Positions 4,799 to 11,750 of a stretch of DNA of 11,750 nucleotides are shown piece after piece; position 1 is the first letter of the stretch, and every line of letters starts with the position of its first letter. This DNA comes from an uncultured Haemophilus sp. Its GTDB lineage: Bacteria; Pseudomonadota; Gammaproteobacteria; Enterobacterales; Pasteurellaceae. The notes beneath the pieces were generated by a model. The model was not told the DNA's origin and ran no database searches. It worked only from the letters and a program-made list of their open reading frames with translations. Location of the stretch: contig NZ_CALJRX010000154.1 of NCBI RefSeq assembly GCF_937976265.1, positions 1-11,750 on the forward strand. The letters run 5' to 3'. The position numbers and the translations under genes were made by a program.

Positions 4799-5587
4799 AT
4801 GGGTTTCTTAACAGGTAAACGTATTTTAGTTACAGGTCTCGCCAGCAACCGTTCTATTGCTTACGGGATTGCAAAAGCAATGAAAGAACAAGGCGCTGAA
4901 CTTGCTTTCACTTATTTAAACGATAAATTACAACCGCGCGTAGAAGAATTTGCAAAAGAATTTGGTTCTAACATCGTACTTCCTTTAGATGTAGCGACCG
5001 ATGAAAGCATCCAAAACTGCTTTGCTGAATTAAGCAAACGTTGGGAAAAATTTGATGGTTTCGTACACGCTATTGCATTCGCACCAGGCGACCAATTAGA
5101 TGGTGATTACGTAAACGCAGCAACTCGTGAAGGTTACCGTATTGCTCACGATATCAGTGCATTCAGCTTCGTTGCAATGGCACAAGCGGCACGCCCTTAT
5201 TTAAATCCAAATGCAGCGTTATTAACCCTTTCTTACTTAGGTGCTGAGCGCGCAATTCCTAACTACAACGTCATGTGTTTAGCGAAAGCGTCTCTTGAAG
5301 CAGCAACTCGCGTAATGGCAGCGGATTTAGGTAAAGAAGGTATTCGTGTGAATGCGATCTCTGCTGGTCCAATCCGTACCTTAGCAGCATCAGGTATTAA
5401 AAACTTCAAGAAAATGCTTTCTGCATTTGAGAAAACCGCAGCGTTACGCCGCACTGTTACTATCGAAGATGTGGGTAACTCAGCAGCATTCTTATGCTCT
5501 GATTTAGCATCGGGTATTACCGGTGAAATCGTTCACGTAGATGCAGGTTTCAGCATCACTGCAATGGGCGAATTAGGCGAAGAATAA
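4799..5587 (+). CDS. fabI: Enoyl-[acyl-carrier-protein] reductase (NADH)
   Basis: FabI reduces the trans-2-enoyl-ACP in the last step of each fatty-acid elongation cycle, in the cytoplasm. At 262 residues it has the same length as E. coli FabI and lines up residue for residue. The modified Rossmann start is GKRILVTGLASNRSIAYGIA (residues 6-25). The catalytic set is Tyr146, Tyr156 and Lys163 (SYLGAE then PNYNVMCLAK). The substrate and inhibitor loop SAGPIRTLAASGI is followed by Phe203, and the C-terminal HVDAGFSI is intact. Residue 93 is Ala where E. coli has Gly, a position linked to diazaborine and triclosan resistance. AGGA precedes the ATG by seven bases, and the gene has its own promoter and terminator. 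The antisense frame inside it is a shadow. Identification is essentially certain. Confidence 0.97.
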   Translation: MGFLTGKRILVTGLASNRSIAYGIAKAMKEQGAELAFTYLNDKLQPRVEEFAKEFGSNIVLPLDVATDESIQNCFAELSKRWEKFDGFVHAIAFAPGDQLDGDYVNAATREGYRIAHDISAFSFVAMAQAARPYLNPNAALLTLSYLGAERAIPNYNVMCLAKASLEAATRVMAADLGKEGIRVNAISAGPIRTLAASGIKNFKKMLSAFEKTAALRRTVTIEDVGNSAAFLCSDLASGITGEIVHVDAGFSITAMGELGEE

Positions 5588-5608
5588 TTTTTCGTACAAT
5601 CTATTTTT

Positions 5609-5645
5609 AGGCAGGCTTTTCAGTCTGCCTTTTCTCTTTTTTTAA
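5609..5645 (+). terminator. Rho-independent terminator of fabI
   Basis: AGGCAGGC (5609-5616) pairs with GTCTGCCT (5623-5630) with one G-U pair and a TTTTCA loop. It is followed by a T-rich run (TTTCTCTTTTTTT). It ends 22 bases after the fabI stop and leads almost directly into the rnb start. Confidence 0.85.
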
Positions 5646-5653
5646 ATATAACT

Positions 5654-7633
5654 ATGTTCCAAAATAATCCATTACTCGCACAACTTAAACAACAAATCCA
5701 CGATAGCAAAGAACACGTTGAAGGCGTGGTAAAAAGTACTGATAAAGCTTATGGTTTTTTAGAGTGCGATAAAAAAAGCTACTTTATTGCTCCACCCGCA
5801 ATGAAAAAAGTGATGCACGGTGACAAAATCAAAGCCACCATCGAAAAACAAGGTGATAAAGAGCAAGCTGAACCTGAAGAATTAATTGAGCCAATGCTCA
5901 CGCGCTTTATTGCCAAAGTGCGGTTCAATAAAGACAAAAAATTGCAGGTATTAGTTGATCATCCAAGCATCAACCAACCTATTGGTGCACAGCAAGCCAA
6001 ATCCGTCAAAGAAGAATTACAGGAAGGCGACTGGGTCGTAGCAAATTTGAAAACGCACCCATTACGTGATGATCGTTTTTTCTATGCGACCATCAATCAA
6101 TTTATCTGTCGTGCTGATGATGAATTAGCCCCTTGGTGGGTCACATTGGCACGTCATGAGCAATCTCGTCATCCTGTGCAAGGTGCAGAAAGTTATGAAA
6201 TGTTAGATCAACAAACTCGCGAAGATCTGACCGCACTTCATTTTGTCACTATTGACTCTGAAAGCACTCAGGATATGGACGATGCTCTTTACATCGAACT
6301 TGTCGAGCAAAATGGTACACAAACTGGTTGGCGATTAGTCGTTGCCATTGCGGATCCAACAGCTTACATTGCATTAGATTCACAAATTGAAAAAGATGCC
6401 AAACAGCGTTGTTTCACCAATTATTTGCCAGGCTTTAATATCCCAATGTTACCTCGTGAATTGTCTGATGAATTATGCTCATTAATGGCAAATGAAACTC
6501 GCCCTGCATTAGTGTGTTACATCGAAACAGATCTTGCAGGCAACATCACGGACAAACCTCATTTTGTGTCTGCTTATGTGCAATCTAAAGCGAAATTAGC
6601 CTATAACAAGATTTCAGATTATTTAGAACAAGTACCAGATGCATGGCAACCGGAAACACCAGAAATTGCACAGCAAATTGATTGGTTACATCAATTTACT
6701 AAAGCACGTATTCAATGGCGAAAAACGCATTCTCTTTTATTTAAAGAGAAACCGGATTACTCCTTTATCCTCGCTGAAAATGGCAAAGTGAAAGAAATTA
6801 CAGCGGAATATCGTCGTATTGCCAATCAAATCGTGGAAGAATCCATGATTATCGCCAATATCTGCGCTGCACAATTCTTAGCTGAACAAGCTCAAACCGG
6901 TATTTTTAATACACACTCTGGATTTGATAAGAAATTCTTAGAAAATGCGCATAATTTCTTAATGGCAAATTTAGCTAATGAAGAAAATCAAGCCGAGCTT
7001 GCTGAGCGTTATTCTGTGGAAAATTTGGCAACCTTAAAGGGTTATTGCCAAATGCGTCATGATATTGAACCGATTGAAGGTGACTATTTAGAATTCCGTT
7101 TACGTCGTTATTTAACCTTTGCGGAATTTAAATCGGAACTTGCTCCACATTTTGGGCTTGGATTAGAAGGTTATGCAACTTGGACATCGCCTATCCGTAA
7201 ATATTCCGATATGGTGAACCATCGTTTAATTAAAGCCGTGCTCACACAGCAAGCTTGTGAAAAACCACAAGATGAAGTCCTTGCTCGCTTGCAAGAAGCC
7301 CGTCGTCAAAATCGCTTGGTTGAGCGTGATATTGCAGATTGGTTATATTGTCGCTATCTTGCTGATAAAGTGGCTGAAAATGCTGAATTTGATGCAGAAG
7401 TGCAAGATGTGATGCGTGGCGGTTTACGCGTTCAATTATTAGAAAATGGTGCATCCATGTTCATACCAGCCTCCTCGCTTCATCCAAATAAAGATGAAAT
7501 GCAAGTGAATGCTGATGAATTGGCGCTGTATATTCAAGGGGAACGTCGTTACAAAATCGGCGATTTAGTGAAAGTGAAACTTACCGAGGTTCGAGAAGAA
7601 ACTCGCAGTATTATCGGTCAATTAATCATTTAA
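5654..7633 (+). CDS. rnb: Exoribonuclease II (RNase II)
   Basis: RNase II degrades single-stranded RNA processively from the 3' end, yielding 5'-monophosphates, and takes part in mRNA decay. The protein has 659 residues (E. coli 644). Cold-shock-like RNA-binding domains occupy about residues 20-170 (EGVVKSTDKAYGFLE, KKSYFI, KKVMHGD). The RNB catalytic domain follows (about 190-540), and then a C-terminal S1 domain (about 575-655). The metal-binding aspartates fall at Asp201, Asp207, Asp209 and Asp210 (DSESTQDMDDA), the same numbers as in E. coli. NYLPGFNIPMLPRELSDELCSL and GLGLEGYATWTSPIRKYSDM are further signatures. The start MFQNNPLLAQLKQQ matches E. coli. No purine-rich Shine-Dalgarno precedes it, only the U-rich tail of the fabI terminator and AAATATAACT. 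No separate promoter is evident, so it may depend on fabI read-through. Two uptake signals lie inside the gene. Confidence 0.97.
   Translation: MFQNNPLLAQLKQQIHDSKEHVEGVVKSTDKAYGFLECDKKSYFIAPPAMKKVMHGDKIKATIEKQGDKEQAEPEELIEPMLTRFIAKVRFNKDKKLQVLVDHPSINQPIGAQQAKSVKEELQEGDWVVANLKTHPLRDDRFFYATINQFICRADDELAPWWVTLARHEQSRHPVQGAESYEMLDQQTREDLTALHFVTIDSESTQDMDDALYIELVEQNGTQTGWRLVVAIADPTAYIALDSQIEKDAKQRCFTNYLPGFNIPMLPRELSDELCSLMANETRPALVCYIETDLAGNITDKPHFVSAYVQSKAKLAYNKISDYLEQVPDAWQPETPEIAQQIDWLHQFTKARIQWRKTHSLLFKEKPDYSFILAENGKVKEITAEYRRIANQIVEESMIIANICAAQFLAEQAQTGIFNTHSGFDKKFLENAHNFLMANLANEENQAELAERYSVENLATLKGYCQMRHDIEPIEGDYLEFRLRRYLTFAEFKSELAPHFGLGLEGYATWTSPIRKYSDMVNHRLIKAVLTQQACEKPQDEVLARLQEARRQNRLVERDIADWLYCRYLADKVAENAEFDAEVQDVMRGGLRVQLLENGASMFIPASSLHPNKDEMQVNADELALYIQGERRYKIGDLVKVKLTEVREETRSIIGQLII
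5916..5924 (+). other. Haemophilus DNA uptake signal sequence (USS)
   Basis: A perfect AAGTGCGGT core is preceded by an extra A and followed by an AT-rich stretch (AATAAAGACAAAAAA), as in the extended USS consensus. It lies inside rnb. Confidence 0.92.
6230..6238 (-). other. Haemophilus DNA uptake signal sequence (USS)
   Basis: ACCGCACTT on the plus strand is the perfect complement of AAGTGCGGT. It lies inside rnb, about 300 bases from the previous one and in opposite orientation. Confidence 0.85.
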
Positions 7634-7655
7634 TGACCACTTTCCTTTTAACACT

Positions 7656-7695
7656 ATAAATACCGCTCGTTGCACAACGGGCGGTATTTTTTATA
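7656..7695 (+). terminator. Rho-independent terminator of rnb
   Basis: AAATACCGC (7658-7666) pairs perfectly with GCGGTATTT (7681-7689). The inner CGTTG and CAACG extend the stem across a single U-G pair. A run of six T (7687-7692) follows. The flanking AT bases also pair, so on the other strand it could serve as a back-up terminator for the converging sugar operon. Confidence 0.88.
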
Positions 7696-7793
7696 GCGCC
7701 AAAGTTGTGACAATAATTTGTACGTTGATAGTATCAAATAAAAGGATTCTTAGAATAGATTGAAGATGTTCAATATATAGGATAGGTATATGA

Positions 7794-7819
7794 TATCCCC
7801 GCCTTGAAGAGCGGGGATA
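7794..7819. terminator. GC-rich hairpin in the convergent rnb/PTS gap
   Basis: TATCCCCGC (7794-7802) and GCGGGGATA (7811-7819) form a perfect 9-bp stem with an 8-base loop CTTGAAGA. It lies 21 bases past the PTS gene stop, where that operon should terminate, but lacks a U-tract on either strand. It may be a rho-assisted terminator or RNA stabiliser. It also resembles the end hairpins of IS200/IS605-type elements. Confidence 0.5.
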
Positions 7820-7839
7820 AAATTAGTATTTAGGCTGAA

Positions 7840-9504
7840 TTACATTTTAGGAATTTCAACACCAGATGAAAGCACATCTTGAATATCAGATTTTAAGACA
7901 TCTGCTTTTGGCCCATAAATCGCTTGGATACCAGAGCCTTTCGCGATAAAGCCCATTGCGCCCGCTTTTTTCCAGCTTGCTTCATCACCGACTAAATCTG
8001 GATTATGTACGGTGATACGTAAACGTGTCATACAAGCATCAACATCTGCGATGTTATTACGTCCACCAAGTAAGTTGATGATTTGAATAACTTGCGTGCT
8101 AGCATTTGCCACTTTTGGCTCATCGCTAGAAGCTTCATCTGAACCTTTTGCATCATAGTTACCATTACGGCCTGCTGTCGCGAGATTAAATTTCTTAATC
8201 ATAAAATTCGCGATAAAGAACATGGCAACGGCAAACAGGATAGATACCCAAATAAAGTTGATCACATCCATACCGATGCCGGCTTTAATCGCCATTGGTG
8301 TACGCGTTAAGAACTCAATGTTACCGAATGAATGCACACGTAAGTCCACAATATCTGCCATAGCAAAAGCAGAACCTTGTACTAAAGCATAAACAATATA
8401 AAGCGGTAATGCGACAAACATAAACATGTATTCGATTGGCTCTGTTACGCCCGTTAAGAACACCGCAAGTGCTGATGAAAGGAAAATACCTTTATAGACT
8501 TTTTTCTTGTCTTCATCTACGTTGATATACATGGCGAGCGTCAAGCCCATTAAGATACCGGTTGAACCAATCATTTGTCCTACTTTGAATCGAGCCGGTG
8601 TCACGGTTGAAAGAAGTTCGTTATATTGCGTTAAATTACCTGCATCTTTAAGGTTGATTAAATCAGAAATCCATGCAAGCCATAGTGGGTCTTGGCCAAA
8701 TACTTGTTTACCTTGTTGTGCACCGGTTAAGAATTCATAAGTACCGCCTAATGACGTATAGTTCATTGGGATCGTCAACATGTGGTGTAAACCAAACGGA
8801 AGTAATAGACGCTCTAAGGTACCATAAATAAATGGTGCTAAAATTGGCGCTGAGTTTTGTGAGTTCGCAATCCATTGACCGAAATGGTTAATTCCGGTTT
8901 GAACTAAAGGCCAGAATAGCGATAAGACGATAGCGACTAATACAGAACGATAAATGACAACGAAAGGAACAAAACGTTTACCATTAAAGAAAGTGAGTAC
9001 TTCAGGTAATTTACGGAAATTGTAGTAACTATTGAAGGTTGTTGCCCCCACAAAACCAGCGATAATACCAACGAATACGCCCATATTTAACGCAGGTTGC
9101 CCAAGCACATTCACAAAGTAATTCGCCACAGGAATTTCACCTGCCAATACAGTACTTACATGTGCATTTGGATCCGCCAGCATTTCAAGCTTCACACCGA
9201 AAAAGTTACCGGTGATTAAGTTAATTAAAATGAAAGCCAAGCCAGCTGCAAATGCGCCACCTGCACGCTCATTTGCCCAGCTACCACCAATTGCTAAAGC
9301 AAATAATAAATGAAGGTTACCGATAATCCCCCAACCAATTTGGGCGATAATATTTCCGACACGCGCTAGCCATTCCGCATCGCTAATTAAAGGCAGTGAG
9401 TTACCAATACTCACCATTAAACCTGCGGCTGGCATCACGGCAATCACCACCATTAGGCACTTACCGAATTTTTGCCAAAATTCAAAACTGAGCATTTTTT
9501 TCAT
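7840..9504 (-). CDS. PTS EIICB permease, maltose/glucose (alpha-glucoside) type
   Basis: This is an inner-membrane sugar transporter that phosphorylates its sugar during uptake. At 554 residues, the EIIC domain (about 1-440) has around ten hydrophobic helices and the family signatures LERLLLPFGLHHML (His240/His241) and TGVTEPIEYMF (Glu355). An acidic linker (about 445-468) leads to the EIIB domain, with its phosphorylated Cys491 in DACMTRLRITV. There is no EIIA domain, so it must use a separate EIIA, probably the glucose-type protein. The sequence reads most like maltose-transporting MalT of Enterococcus or streptococci and alpha-glucoside IIBC proteins; glucose or another glucoside cannot be excluded. 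The ATG follows AGGAG, which overlaps the stop of the upstream MapP-like gene (10-base gap). This tight coupling to a sugar-phosphate phosphatase candidate favours maltose. It is the last gene of the operon. Confidence 0.88.
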   Translation of the reverse strand: MKKMLSFEFWQKFGKCLMVVIAVMPAAGLMVSIGNSLPLISDAEWLARVGNIIAQIGWGIIGNLHLLFALAIGGSWANERAGGAFAAGLAFILINLITGNFFGVKLEMLADPNAHVSTVLAGEIPVANYFVNVLGQPALNMGVFVGIIAGFVGATTFNSYYNFRKLPEVLTFFNGKRFVPFVVIYRSVLVAIVLSLFWPLVQTGINHFGQWIANSQNSAPILAPFIYGTLERLLLPFGLHHMLTIPMNYTSLGGTYEFLTGAQQGKQVFGQDPLWLAWISDLINLKDAGNLTQYNELLSTVTPARFKVGQMIGSTGILMGLTLAMYINVDEDKKKVYKGIFLSSALAVFLTGVTEPIEYMFMFVALPLYIVYALVQGSAFAMADIVDLRVHSFGNIEFLTRTPMAIKAGIGMDVINFIWVSILFAVAMFFIANFMIKKFNLATAGRNGNYDAKGSDEASSDEPKVANASTQVIQIINLLGGRNNIADVDACMTRLRITVHNPDLVGDEASWKKAGAMGFIAKGSGIQAIYGPKADVLKSDIQDVLSSGVEIPKM

Positions 9505-9514
9505 ATTGATTCTC

Positions 9515-10306
9515 CTACAAGATGAGAGCTACTTCTACGCCAAAATGGTCGGAAACAATCGGTTTATTTTTTCCATTAAAAATAACCTGACTGGATAAAA
9601 CCCTTTTTGCTTGGTTTAAAAAAATATAATCTAACCGCTTTTCTTGACTATGGCCTTTCCAGCCATCAATCGCTTTCTCTACAGTGATGCCGCTATCCTT
9701 TTGTTCTGCCATTTCAAAGGTATCGAATAAGCCTAAGGATTTAATTTGTTGGTAAGCTTGTTGGTCGCTTATTGCATCGGTATTGAAATCGCCCATCAAG
9801 ATTTTCAGATTCGCACTTTGGCTCCGATCTACAATATAACGAACATTATCGAGTTGGTTTTCACCATCACAATTTGGCAAATTGATATGGCAAGAATAAC
9901 ATTCAATTAACTGACCTTGATATTCTACCGTCAAGCCAATGATTTTACGTGAAAGAATCGAGTCAAGACGTTGGTGTTGGCTACAATAAAACGCATCAAC
10001 ATCATAAACAGGCAAACGGGTTAAAAACGCAATGCCTTCATCATATTTATCGTAACCAATATGCGAATTGCTCCAAAAAAGCGAATATTTTTGTGCAACG
10101 CGTTGATTGATTTTATTCAACAGAATGACACCATAGTTATCTTGCTTTAATGTCGGCGAAATAGCAGGAGCCGACATCAATTGATTAACCTCTTGTAAGG
10201 CAATAATGTCATAGCCCTTTTCCACAATAGTCTCAGCAAGAATCTCTATTTTTTCCGCTTGGTTAGCTTCTAACCAAGCGTGTACATTCAGGGTAAGTAG
10301 TTTCAT
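9515..10306 (-). CDS. mapP: Endonuclease/exonuclease/phosphatase-fold protein, probable maltose 6'-phosphate phosphatase
   Basis: The 263-residue cytoplasmic protein has a full set of EEP-superfamily (DNase I-like) catalytic motifs: LTLNVH (Asn7), ALQEVN (Glu39), YDEGIAFL (about 88-95), a CHINL segment (His140), GDFNTD (Asp173, Asn175), LDYIFL (Asp226) and SDHFGV (Asp253, His254). By fold it could be a nuclease, an inositol or sphingolipid phosphodiesterase, or a sugar phosphatase. The operon decides: it sits 9 bases after an alpha-glucan phosphorylase gene and 10 bases before a maltose-type PTS permease. In Enterococcus faecalis and Lactobacillus casei the partner of the maltose PTS is MapP, an EEP-fold phosphatase that removes the 6'-phosphate of imported maltose 6'-phosphate. 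I therefore infer the same role here. AAGGGG precedes the ATG. The fold is certain; the substrate is inferred. Confidence 0.72.
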   Translation of the reverse strand: MKLLTLNVHAWLEANQAEKIEILAETIVEKGYDIIALQEVNQLMSAPAISPTLKQDNYGVILLNKINQRVAQKYSLFWSNSHIGYDKYDEGIAFLTRLPVYDVDAFYCSQHQRLDSILSRKIIGLTVEYQGQLIECYSCHINLPNCDGENQLDNVRYIVDRSQSANLKILMGDFNTDAISDQQAYQQIKSLGLFDTFEMAEQKDSGITVEKAIDGWKGHSQEKRLDYIFLNQAKRVLSSQVIFNGKNKPIVSDHFGVEVALIL

Positions 10307-10315
10307 TGCTTCCCC

Positions 10316-11750
10316 TTAGCCCTCACAATGCCAAATGTCTGCATTATATTGAGCAATAGTGCGGTCAGATGAGAAGAAGCCCGCTTTTGCGATATTGTGA
10401 ACGACTTTCTCATTCCAACTATCTTGATCTTCATAATCAGCTAAGATTTGTTCTTTCGCTTCGACATAAGCATTAAAGTCAATTAACGTCATAAACCAGT
10501 CTTTATTCAATAATTCATTATAAAGACGTTCTAAACGTGTTTTATTGCCTAATTTCACCACTGCAGGATTCAGAATAAAATCAACCGCTCTTTTAATCTC
10601 TTTGTCGTTTTCATAATACGCTTTTGAAACATAACCGGCTGTTTCATAAAGTTTAATAATGCTTTCTGAATCTTTACCGAATGTATAGATATTTTCAGCA
10701 CCTGCTAATTCTGCAATTTCAACATTGGCGCCATCCATTGTTCCTAAGGTTAACGCGCCATTCAGCATAAATTTCATATTCCCTGTGCCAGAAGCTTCTT
10801 TAGAGGCAAGTGAAATTTGCTCTGAAATATCGGTTGCAGGAATCAGTTTTTCCGCCACGCTCACATTATAGTTTTCCACTAAATGTACGTTTAAATACTT
10901 GTTCACTTCAGGATCATTATTGATTAACTCAGATAAACAAAGAATTAAGTGAATAATATCCTGTGCAATCACATAAGCGGGCGCAGCTTTTCCACCGAAA
11001 ATCACCGTAATTTTACGTTTTGGTAATTTCCCTGCTTTAATTTCTAAGTATTTATGAATCACATAAAGCGCATTCATTTGTTGGCGTTTATATTCATGGA
11101 AACGCTTAATTTGCGTATCAATGATAGAATTTTCATCTAAATCAATACCTTTATTTTCTTTAAGGTAGGTTTTTAATGCCAATTTGTTTTCAAACTTAAT
11201 TTTCGCTAATTGTTGATGAACCTTTTTATCATCTTTAAAGGCTAACAATTTTTCTAATTTCGTTGCATCATGCAAATACTCATCACCAATCAATTCTTTA
11301 ATATAAGCCGCTAATGGCTGATTAGAAAACTCTAACCAACGACGGAAGGTAATGCCGTTTGTCTTATTATTGAATTTTTCAGGATATAACGCATAGAACG
11401 CTTTAAGCTCTGAATTTTTCAAAATCTCCGTATGTAATGCGGCAACACCATTCACAGAATTTGAAAAGTGGATGTCCATGTGCGCCATATGCACACGTTT
11501 TTGTTTATCAATGATTTGTACGGATGGATCGTGATATTCCGCACGCACTAATTCATCTAATTTTTTAATGATCACCACTAAATGCGGCACCACTTCATCT
11601 AAATAATCGAGTGGCCATTTTTCTAATGCTTCAGCCAAAATTGTATGGTTGGTATAGCCCACCATATTACGTACGATTTCAACGGCTTCAGCAAACTTAA
11701 TTTTATGTTTTTCAGTTAATAAGCGTATTAATTCAGGAATCACCATTGAA
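10316..11750 (-). CDS. glgP: Glycogen/maltodextrin phosphorylase, C-terminal part (N-terminus beyond the window)
   Basis: This family-35 phosphorylase uses phosphate to release glucose 1-phosphate from alpha-1,4-glucans. About 477 of the usual 800-820 residues are present. The frame continues past the right edge, and the apparent start Met is internal (equivalent to the region after 'NDTHP'). Visible signatures are GYTNHTILAEALEKWP, MAHMDIHFSNSVNGVAALH, KTNGITFRRWL, DTQIKRFHEYKRQ, FGGKAAP and the pyridoxal-phosphate lysine in EASGTGNMKFMLNGALTLGTMDGANVE. Glycogen versus maltodextrin preference cannot be decided from this part. Wording such as RFHEYKRQQMNALYVIHKYLEIK and the C-terminal SSDRTIAQYNADIW resembles Firmicutes enzymes more than E. 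coli GlgP or MalP, by eye. It is followed after 8 bases by the MapP-like gene, so its product pairs with maltose uptake. The promoter is outside the window. Confidence 0.93.
   Translation of the reverse strand, partial: SMVIPELIRLLTEKHKIKFAEAVEIVRNMVGYTNHTILAEALEKWPLDYLDEVVPHLVVIIKKLDELVRAEYHDPSVQIIDKQKRVHMAHMDIHFSNSVNGVAALHTEILKNSELKAFYALYPEKFNNKTNGITFRRWLEFSNQPLAAYIKELIGDEYLHDATKLEKLLAFKDDKKVHQQLAKIKFENKLALKTYLKENKGIDLDENSIIDTQIKRFHEYKRQQMNALYVIHKYLEIKAGKLPKRKITVIFGGKAAPAYVIAQDIIHLILCLSELINNDPEVNKYLNVHLVENYNVSVAEKLIPATDISEQISLASKEASGTGNMKFMLNGALTLGTMDGANVEIAELAGAENIYTFGKDSESIIKLYETAGYVSKAYYENDKEIKRAVDFILNPAVVKLGNKTRLERLYNELLNKDWFMTLIDFNAYVEAKEQILADYEDQDSWNEKVVHNIAKAGFFSSDRTIAQYNADIWHCEG

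Noticed and set aside
5263..5454. 63-aa frame antisense to fabI
   Set aside because: It lies wholly inside the well-identified fabI gene on the other strand, with no recognisable protein features or ribosome binding site.
7242..7454. 70-aa frame antisense to rnb
   Set aside because: It is a shadow of the RNase II coding sequence.
7700..7725. Possible CRP half-site TTGTGACAATAATTTG
   Set aside because: Only one half fits TGTGA, and the site lies in a convergent gap with no promoter to regulate.
8507..8740. 77-aa frame antisense to the PTS permease
   Set aside because: It is a shadow of the permease gene and has no family signature.
10357..10365. Possible fourth uptake signal, TAGTGCGGT
   Set aside because: The first core base differs from AAGTGCGGT, so I count it only as a near match.
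1..11750. CRISPR arrays, tRNA or rRNA genes
   Set aside because: No regularly spaced repeats with unique spacers and no cloverleaf or rRNA sequence were recognised; the only tandem repeat is the coding 57-bp array.

Overview
The window looks like chromosomal DNA of a Haemophilus-type Pasteurellaceae, probably close to H. parainfluenzae. The evidence is three perfect 9-bp Haemophilus uptake signal sequences (AAGTGCGGT; roughly 0.1 expected by chance in this length), all inside coding regions. In addition, FabI (262 aa), RNase II and YbgI are close to their gammaproteobacterial counterparts, and the base composition is AT-rich. The species call is an inference.

Layout. (1) Positions 1-2284 are an accessory, very AT-rich segment. 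It begins with the last 56 codons of a TonB-dependent outer-membrane receptor whose C-terminus looks Bacteroidota-like. Converging on it is a hypothetical gene that seems to have lost its C-terminus at the junction. Next comes a leftward two-gene unit: a small protein of tandem 19-residue repeats and a leucine-rich-repeat protein. (2) Positions 2285-2727 hold no gene. They contain two adjacent palindromes, one of which encloses a consensus -35 box, and then a promoter followed by a strong terminator with a C-rich loop. This is a candidate small RNA or a ybgI attenuator. (3) Positions 2728-7633 are core chromosome, all rightward: ybgI, a yqjD-yqjE-yqjK-like membrane-protein operon, fabI and rnb, with clear promoters and terminators. 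(4) Positions 7840-11750 are a leftward sugar operon converging on rnb. Its order of transcription is an alpha-glucan phosphorylase (N-terminus outside the window), an endonuclease/exonuclease/phosphatase-fold protein resembling the maltose 6'-phosphate phosphatase MapP, and a maltose/glucose-type PTS EIICB permease. Gaps are only 8-10 bases.

The most coherent system is the last one. The permease would import a glucoside such as maltose as its 6'-phosphate, the MapP-like enzyme would dephosphorylate it in the cytoplasm, and the phosphorylase would make glucose 1-phosphate from alpha-glucans. This is the Enterococcus/Lactobacillus maltose logic in a gammaproteobacterial background, and the phosphorylase and permease also read as Firmicutes-like. 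The mobile, least explained part is the left end, where a foreign receptor gene meets a truncated hypothetical gene, an LRR/repeat-protein pair and an unusual operator-like region.
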